64,000 nucleotides of DNA from an uncultured Eubacteriales bacterium (GTDB lineage: Bacteria > Bacillota > Clostridia > Oscillospirales > Acutalibacteraceae): positions 372,001-436,000 of the forward strand of contig CAKSAP010000002.1 of the NCBI GenBank assembly GCA_934436505.1, given 5' to 3'. The notes under the pieces are model-generated. The model was not told the origin of the DNA. It saw nothing but the letters and a program-made list of their open reading frames with translations, and ran no database searches. The number at the start of each line of letters is the position of its first letter. The first letter of the stretch is position 1. Made by a program: the position numbers and the translations under genes. This document shows positions 60,331 through 64,000 of this stretch, piece after piece.

Positions 60331-61122
60331 ATGTCAAAAATCAAAAGTTTGTATTTAAAAACCGAAGTTGAAGTTGCATACAACGAAACAGAAGTAAACG
60401 GAGCACCTACCACGATTATCACTCACGATTCACTGGAGGACGTTATCCTAAATCAAGTCCCACAGGAATTGGGCGTTAAGTACGATAAGACGGTAGAGTA
60501 TGTGGCGCCCGGACATTCCGTTGTCAAATGTACTATTTCCGATAAAAACGGAAGACGAGTACAGTGTCTTGGCGAGAGCGTGGAAGCTACATTGTATACG
60601 GAAATATCAAAAGGTATTCCCACGCTAATGGCAGAAATTCGTGCCTTTGACCGTGCGGCTATTCGTTATCTTGCGTTACCCGGAAAAGTATATTCTAACG
60701 AGGAAGGCGTGCAGCCGGATCACATTGCTTCTGATAGGGCAGATAACAAAAGCGGCAATACCGTAATTGATCCTTCTGATTATATGGAAGATATGGAAAG
60801 CGGTGTTGAGGATGAAATGGTTGACGAATCCGGAACGATTGTAAGCACTGTCGTTCCTACTGAGGAATCAACATCTGCTCCTTCCGAAAAAGCAAAAGCG
60901 GAAACTACGCCTGAAAAGAAGGATAGAACAAAAGATGCTGGCGCTATAATCGTTAATTTCGGTAAATTTAAAAATGCACCCAAAACGGTTGCTGAAATTT
61001 GCGAAGACGAAGGCGAAAAGCAGTGGGTAGAGTTTGTATTGAACAAAATCAATACAGATGACGCCGAGAAAAAGAAGCAGCTTACCGCTATGCGTTATTA
61101 CTTAGAACACAAGGGGGCGTAA
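60331..61122 (+). CDS. Rad52/ERF-like annealing protein with ExoX-type tail
   Basis: 263 residues. The middle stretch (LYTEISKGIPTLMAEIRAFDRAAIRYLALPGKVYS) is like phage Rad52/ERF-type single-strand annealing proteins (the conserved A..RA...A pattern). An acidic, Ser/Glu-rich linker follows (150-200), then a C-terminal module (IVNFGKFKNAPKTVAEICEDEGEKQWVEFVL) that resembles the DNA-binding tail of exonuclease X-like proteins. Probably promotes recombination on single-stranded DNA. It lies 4 bases before the DnaQ-like gene. Confidence 0.65.
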   Translation: MSKIKSLYLKTEVEVAYNETEVNGAPTTIITHDSLEDVILNQVPQELGVKYDKTVEYVAPGHSVVKCTISDKNGRRVQCLGESVEATLYTEISKGIPTLMAEIRAFDRAAIRYLALPGKVYSNEEGVQPDHIASDRADNKSGNTVIDPSDYMEDMESGVEDEMVDESGTIVSTVVPTEESTSAPSEKAKAETTPEKKDRTKDAGAIIVNFGKFKNAPKTVAEICEDEGEKQWVEFVLNKINTDDAEKKKQLTAMRYYLEHKGA

Positions 61123-61126
61123 AGAT

Positions 61127-61975
61127 ATGACGCAAACTTGGAGAAGTAATACAACGAGGGACTTAACGCTTTCTACGGTATTTGAGTTTTCGGAGTTCAT
61201 ATTTTTAGATACTGAAACAACGGGACTCAATCCTAAAAACGACTACATTATTGAGCTTGCTGCAATTAAATACAGAATGGACGGCGTTTATCTTGTTGAA
61301 GCCGACAGACTGCATTTGTATTTGAAACCGCCTTTTATGGTTAACGAAAAAATCACCGAGCTTACAGGTATTACAAATGAATTTTTAAGCGACAAACCCA
61401 CTTGGGAGGATGCATTCCCGCAAATATATGAATTCTTTGGAGAGACGCCTGTAATCGCAGCGTATAACACACCATTTGATAAGGGATTCATGGCGGCGTC
61501 TTACGAACGCAGCGGCGCTCGTTTTGAGCCTGTGTGCGAATTAGACGTTCTTGAAATGGCAAGAGATTGTGTTCGAAAGGAAGAAACAAAGAATTACAAG
61601 TTAGGTACAATCGCTACTTTATTCGGATTTGACGCACAGTTCCATTCTGCTATTGAGGATATCAGAGTTACGAAGCAGCTCTTTGATGTATTTTTAAAGC
61701 AGTATATGGATCAGGCGCCGGATACGGCCAAAACAAAGATTCAACCGAGAATATCCACGGTATCGTTTTGGGAAGGATATAAAGGATTTAACCGTATTTA
61801 TGTCCAAACAGATTCCGGTAATTTCTACTACGATATCAGGACGAAAGTTTGGGGAACCAAAGATTCCGATTTTGATGAAATCGATATGGAATTTGTAGAA
61901 AAGGCAGCTTGGAATATGACGGGCGCTTCCAATCAAAAAGAGTTTGAAAAATTCAAAGGAAAAGTTACGGCGTAA
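61127..61975 (+). CDS. DnaQ-like 3'-5' exonuclease (DEDDh)
   Basis: 282 residues. Exo I DTETTG with Asp28 and Glu30, Exo II IAAYNTPFDKGFM, Exo III HSAIEDIRVT (His and Asp): the full DEDDh set of the Pol III epsilon family. The C-terminal ~80 residues are an extra domain (SFWEGYKGFNRIYVQTDSGNFYYDI) not found in epsilon itself. It likely provides proofreading for the element's DnaE, which has none, or trims recombination ends with the upstream annealing protein. Confidence 0.9.
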   Translation: MTQTWRSNTTRDLTLSTVFEFSEFIFLDTETTGLNPKNDYIIELAAIKYRMDGVYLVEADRLHLYLKPPFMVNEKITELTGITNEFLSDKPTWEDAFPQIYEFFGETPVIAAYNTPFDKGFMAASYERSGARFEPVCELDVLEMARDCVRKEETKNYKLGTIATLFGFDAQFHSAIEDIRVTKQLFDVFLKQYMDQAPDTAKTKIQPRISTVSFWEGYKGFNRIYVQTDSGNFYYDIRTKVWGTKDSDFDEIDMEFVEKAAWNMTGASNQKEFEKFKGKVTA

Positions 61976-61984
61976 ACATAAAAA

Positions 61985-62018
61985 CCCTCTTTGCGCCTGC
62001 AAAGGGGGCTTTTCCTTT
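61985..62018 (+). terminator. Rho-independent terminator
   Basis: CCCTCTTTGC/GCAAAGGGGG stem, GCCT loop, T-rich tail. Confidence 0.8.
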
Positions 62019-62039
62019 TAAGAAAAGAAGGAGAAATAA

Positions 62040-62519
62040 GTGACATTAATGGACTTTTATATAATTACAATAGTGAGCATTGGGCTGATGCTTTGCACTT
62101 ACACCGATATAAAGAAACAAAAGATTATATTAGCTGTACCGATTTGCATGGTGCTTTTAACCGCAGGATATTGGTTGATTACAAAACAGAACGAAGTATG
62201 GCTGTTTGCGGTTGTCGGCGCTGTGACAGCAGGTATAACATATTTTATTCCGGCGCTATTAGGTAAGGGCGGCGGAGGCGATGTGATAATGATGGCGGCA
62301 ATCGGTTTTTGTATAGGCATTTACCAAATTGTTTATCTGATTATTTTTACATCCGTGTTTTATCTCTGTTTTCTTTTAATCCGTTTATCAAAAGAAATCG
62401 TAGAGAACAACGACGGTGCGGCAAAAGATATTTTGAAGAAGCGATACCCGTATATCCCTTTTGTGTTTGCAGGATGGATATTGCTTCTCGGATATATGTA
62501 TCTAATAAAAGGAGTGTAA
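62040..62519 (+). CDS. Second A24-type prepilin peptidase
   Basis: 159 residues, about four membrane segments. Aspartate sites: TYTDIKKQKI (first Asp) and GKGGGGDVIMM (second Asp in the GxGD motif). It is shorter than TadV but has the same layout. GTG 62040 fits GGAG 7 bases upstream. It lies away from the Tad operon and may process a different set of pilins or be a backup. Confidence 0.8.
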   Translation: MTLMDFYIITIVSIGLMLCTYTDIKKQKIILAVPICMVLLTAGYWLITKQNEVWLFAVVGAVTAGITYFIPALLGKGGGGDVIMMAAIGFCIGIYQIVYLIIFTSVFYLCFLLIRLSKEIVENNDGAAKDILKKRYPYIPFVFAGWILLLGYMYLIKGV

Positions 62520-62522
62520 ATT

Positions 62523-62885
62523 ATGGCAGTATTAAAAGGTTCTTGGAAGTATGTAAAAGTTGTATGCGGTAATCACGGAGATTGCCACGATATAGATATG
62601 GAAATACAGCAAGGTCCGCATTCTTTGTTTTATGCTTGTCCGAAATACTATCCTGAAAATCGCAGTGGCGGAGAGCCGCCTTGTATGAATCGAATTAATC
62701 TGATTGAGTATGAAAAAATGCTCTCAGACATTGCTGAGGTAATGATTCAGGCGGAAATGAAGGGAGAAGTTGCAAACTTGACAAATTATAAATGGGAGAA
62801 AAAAGGAATCGAGTATCAAATACTCTCTCACAATGATGAAAAATTAGTGGTAAAAGCATTAAACAAAAAGGCTTTGATGCAATAA
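62523..62885 (+). CDS. Hypothetical Cys-containing protein, 120 aa
   Basis: CGNHGDCHDIDMEI ... YACPKYYPENRSGGEPPCMNRI: four spaced Cys plus His suggest a zinc site. This pattern is seen in small proteins of clostridial integrative elements and has no known role. RBS AAAGGAG lies at the stop of the peptidase gene. Confidence 0.6.
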   Translation: MAVLKGSWKYVKVVCGNHGDCHDIDMEIQQGPHSLFYACPKYYPENRSGGEPPCMNRINLIEYEKMLSDIAEVMIQAEMKGEVANLTNYKWEKKGIEYQILSHNDEKLVVKALNKKALMQ

Positions 62886-62889
62886 GAAA

Positions 62890-62928
62890 AACCGGCTGAC
62901 CTGTAAAAAGGAAAGCCGGTTATTTTTA
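62890..62928. terminator. Bidirectional terminator
   Basis: AACCGGCT/AGCCGGTT stem between convergent genes; T-run downstream. Confidence 0.75.
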
Positions 62929-62938
62929 TGTGTAAGGA

Positions 62939-63928
62939 TTAAAAAACTCGAAACAAGGCAATTGCGTTATTGTATAACGCTTCCGTTTGATCATAGACAG
63001 ATACAGGGCATTCAAAGGTGATACTGTATTCATAGGAACCGTTAGCGATCAAATACTGCATTAACATATATTGCTGATTATTTGACGTATATACCGCCGT
63101 TCCGCGGATGATATTTTTGTCTGCGCTGTAAGAACGGAGAGCGAAATTATTCCGTCCCTGAGAAGCAATAGAAACATAATCGAGCTGCGATACATTCTCG
63201 TATGTAATACTGCTTTGCGTAACCGTTAAAACCATAACAGCTCCGGTTTTGTTATCTTGAGCATAGTAGGCTCCGTTATTCGTTCCTGTTGTCCAGCCAA
63301 TCGGGATACCGAATTCAAAATTTCCGTATTCACTATATTGTAACATAAATTCTTCGGGAATAGGATTTTTCGGCTCCCATTGAATCGAATCAATAGATTG
63401 TTCAATAGCAGTTTTAATTTTATTGTAATATTCGCTATCTGCAGAATAAATGATACGAACGATATTATTTCGGTCAAACTCTGTGATTTCAATGTAATTG
63501 GTAGATCTTCCATTGAGGGTTTTTGAATAAGTTAACGCAAAAGAAGAATTACTCATCCAATTAAAGGATTTAAAATCATAGCCTTTCGCTGTAATTTGAG
63601 AAGCGAGCAACTCTGCCGTTGCAGCCGTAATATCGGGATGATAATCGTCTTCCTGTATCTCGACAGAAGATGCAGACTCACGATGTATAAACAGTGCATT
63701 TCCGTTTTTATTTACCTGTTGCCATTCCTCCGGAATCGAGAGAGTAAGTCCGGTTTTTGGTGCGATATAAGTTTTAACAGACACAGCACATTCAGACGTG
63801 CTCTCTGTTCCGGCTGTTTCGGTTTCAACATAGCCGGGCAAAGGCTTGTTTTGTCCAAAGATAGTAATGAGTGTAACAATCATAACGATGATAACGATAA
63901 CACCCGCCCAAGGTTTATTTATATGCAT
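62939..63928 (-). CDS. Membrane-anchored protein, two similar domains
   Basis: 329 residues. An N-terminal membrane anchor (about 7-25) without a clear cleavage site, a Thr/Ser/Glu linker, then two related beta-rich halves (TGLTLSIPEEWQQV ... and YGNFEFGIPIGWTTG ...) of the PsbP/DUF1795-like type. The outside domain may bind a partner or substrate. The second ATG (63928) fits AGGAG better than 63934. It has its own CATACTATT motif on the minus strand. Confidence 0.7.
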   Translation of the reverse strand: MHINKPWAGVIVIIVMIVTLITIFGQNKPLPGYVETETAGTESTSECAVSVKTYIAPKTGLTLSIPEEWQQVNKNGNALFIHRESASSVEIQEDDYHPDITAATAELLASQITAKGYDFKSFNWMSNSSFALTYSKTLNGRSTNYIEITEFDRNNIVRIIYSADSEYYNKIKTAIEQSIDSIQWEPKNPIPEEFMLQYSEYGNFEFGIPIGWTTGTNNGAYYAQDNKTGAVMVLTVTQSSITYENVSQLDYVSIASQGRNNFALRSYSADKNIIRGTAVYTSNNQQYMLMQYLIANGSYEYSITFECPVSVYDQTEALYNNAIALFRVF

Positions 63929-63949
63929 AAACATTCTCCTGTCATATAT

Positions 63950-63965
63950 TTCTGTAAATAGTATG
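63950..63965 (-). promoter_or_regulatory. Element promoter motif CATACTATT (23)
   Basis: Exact nonamer on the minus strand extended to TACAGAA, about 20 bases before the gene start at 63928. Confidence 0.7.
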
Positions 63966-63993
63966 GTATTTTTTGTTTTCTTCGATGAGCTGT

Positions 63994-64000
63994 CATACTA
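63994..64000 (+). promoter_or_regulatory. Element promoter motif, cut by window edge (24)
   Basis: CATACTA at the last seven bases, preceded by GT as in motifs 7 and 13. It is back-to-back with motif 23, so a divergent operon probably starts just beyond the window. Confidence 0.5.

Noticed and set aside
1..64000. The possibility that this is a phage genome
   Set aside because: No capsid, portal, terminase, tail or lysis gene is visible; iterons, Rep_3 and a Tad pilus favour a plasmid-like element. The rest of the element is not seen, so this is not final.

Overview
The window reads as part of a large, AT-rich plasmid or other extrachromosomal element from a Gram-positive anaerobe of the Firmicutes (Clostridia-like). 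The evidence is: strong AGGAGG-type Shine-Dalgarno sites, TTGACA/TATAAT host promoters, Cna-B surface proteins with Gram-positive tails, lipoboxes without an outer membrane, and many families typical of clostridial integrative elements and plasmids (DUF1064, DUF3848/DUF4313, DUF3990, DUF4942). Nearly all genes lie on the plus strand. There are no rRNA genes and almost no metabolic genes.

Layout. 1-3400: secreted and surface proteins (Cna-B protein cut by the left edge, a membrane protein, a secreted protein). 3500-8760: small unknown proteins, zinc ribbons and a guanylate kinase-like gene. 8770-9900: tRNA-Gly, tRNA-Lys, a truncated sigma-like gene and several structured RNA segments. 9900-14330: DUF1064 nuclease-like protein, lipoprotein and a 1125-residue thioester/Cna-B surface protein. 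14350-15700: DUF3990 toxin-like gene with an HTH partner. 15830-17620: a phage-like control region with an XRE repressor facing a small gene and a sigma-70-family factor. 17670-20760: two unknown genes, then a Rep_3-type initiator next to three 23-bp iterons, the likely origin. 21000-30500: small element genes, NAD+-dependent DNA ligase, secreted nuclease, Fic protein and an adenine-methylase-like protein. 30550-45900: two tandem RecD2 helicases, a membrane protein with calcium-binding repeats, a CHC2 zinc-finger protein, DNA polymerase III alpha (DnaE), a lipoprotein, a tandem-OB SSB and membrane proteins. 46000-58000: a HerA/VirB4-like ATPase with a 440-residue Ser/Gln/Gly-rich insertion, followed by a complete Tad/Flp pilus locus that ends in a pseudopilin fused to an NlpC/P60 wall hydrolase. 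58000-62900: an SSB-like gene with a frameshift, a Rad52/ERF-like annealing protein, a DnaQ exonuclease and a second prepilin peptidase. 62900-64000: an anchored protein on the minus strand.

The most striking feature is a short motif, CATACTATT, usually extended to about CATACTATTTNTAGAA. It occurs 24 times, almost always directly after a terminator and before an operon, and in the correct orientation for the two minus-strand genes that carry it (rep and the last gene). No TTGACA-like -35 box accompanies it. In contrast the repressor/sigma operon, the toxin-like operon and one small minus-strand gene have ordinary host promoters. My reading is that a host promoter under an XRE repressor makes the element's own sigma factor, and that sigma then turns on the CATACTATT regulon: replication initiator, private replisome, pilus and tRNAs. 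Three 17-bp operators sit at an exact 32-bp pitch in the repressor/sigma control region, much like a phage lysogeny switch.

Functionally the window holds a nearly self-sufficient replication and repair set (initiator, DnaE, DnaQ, two SSBs, ligase, two helicases, primase-type zinc finger, annealing protein) together with a Tad-type surface machine that may serve attachment or conjugative transfer. Assignments rest on motif recognition by eye; no database search was run.
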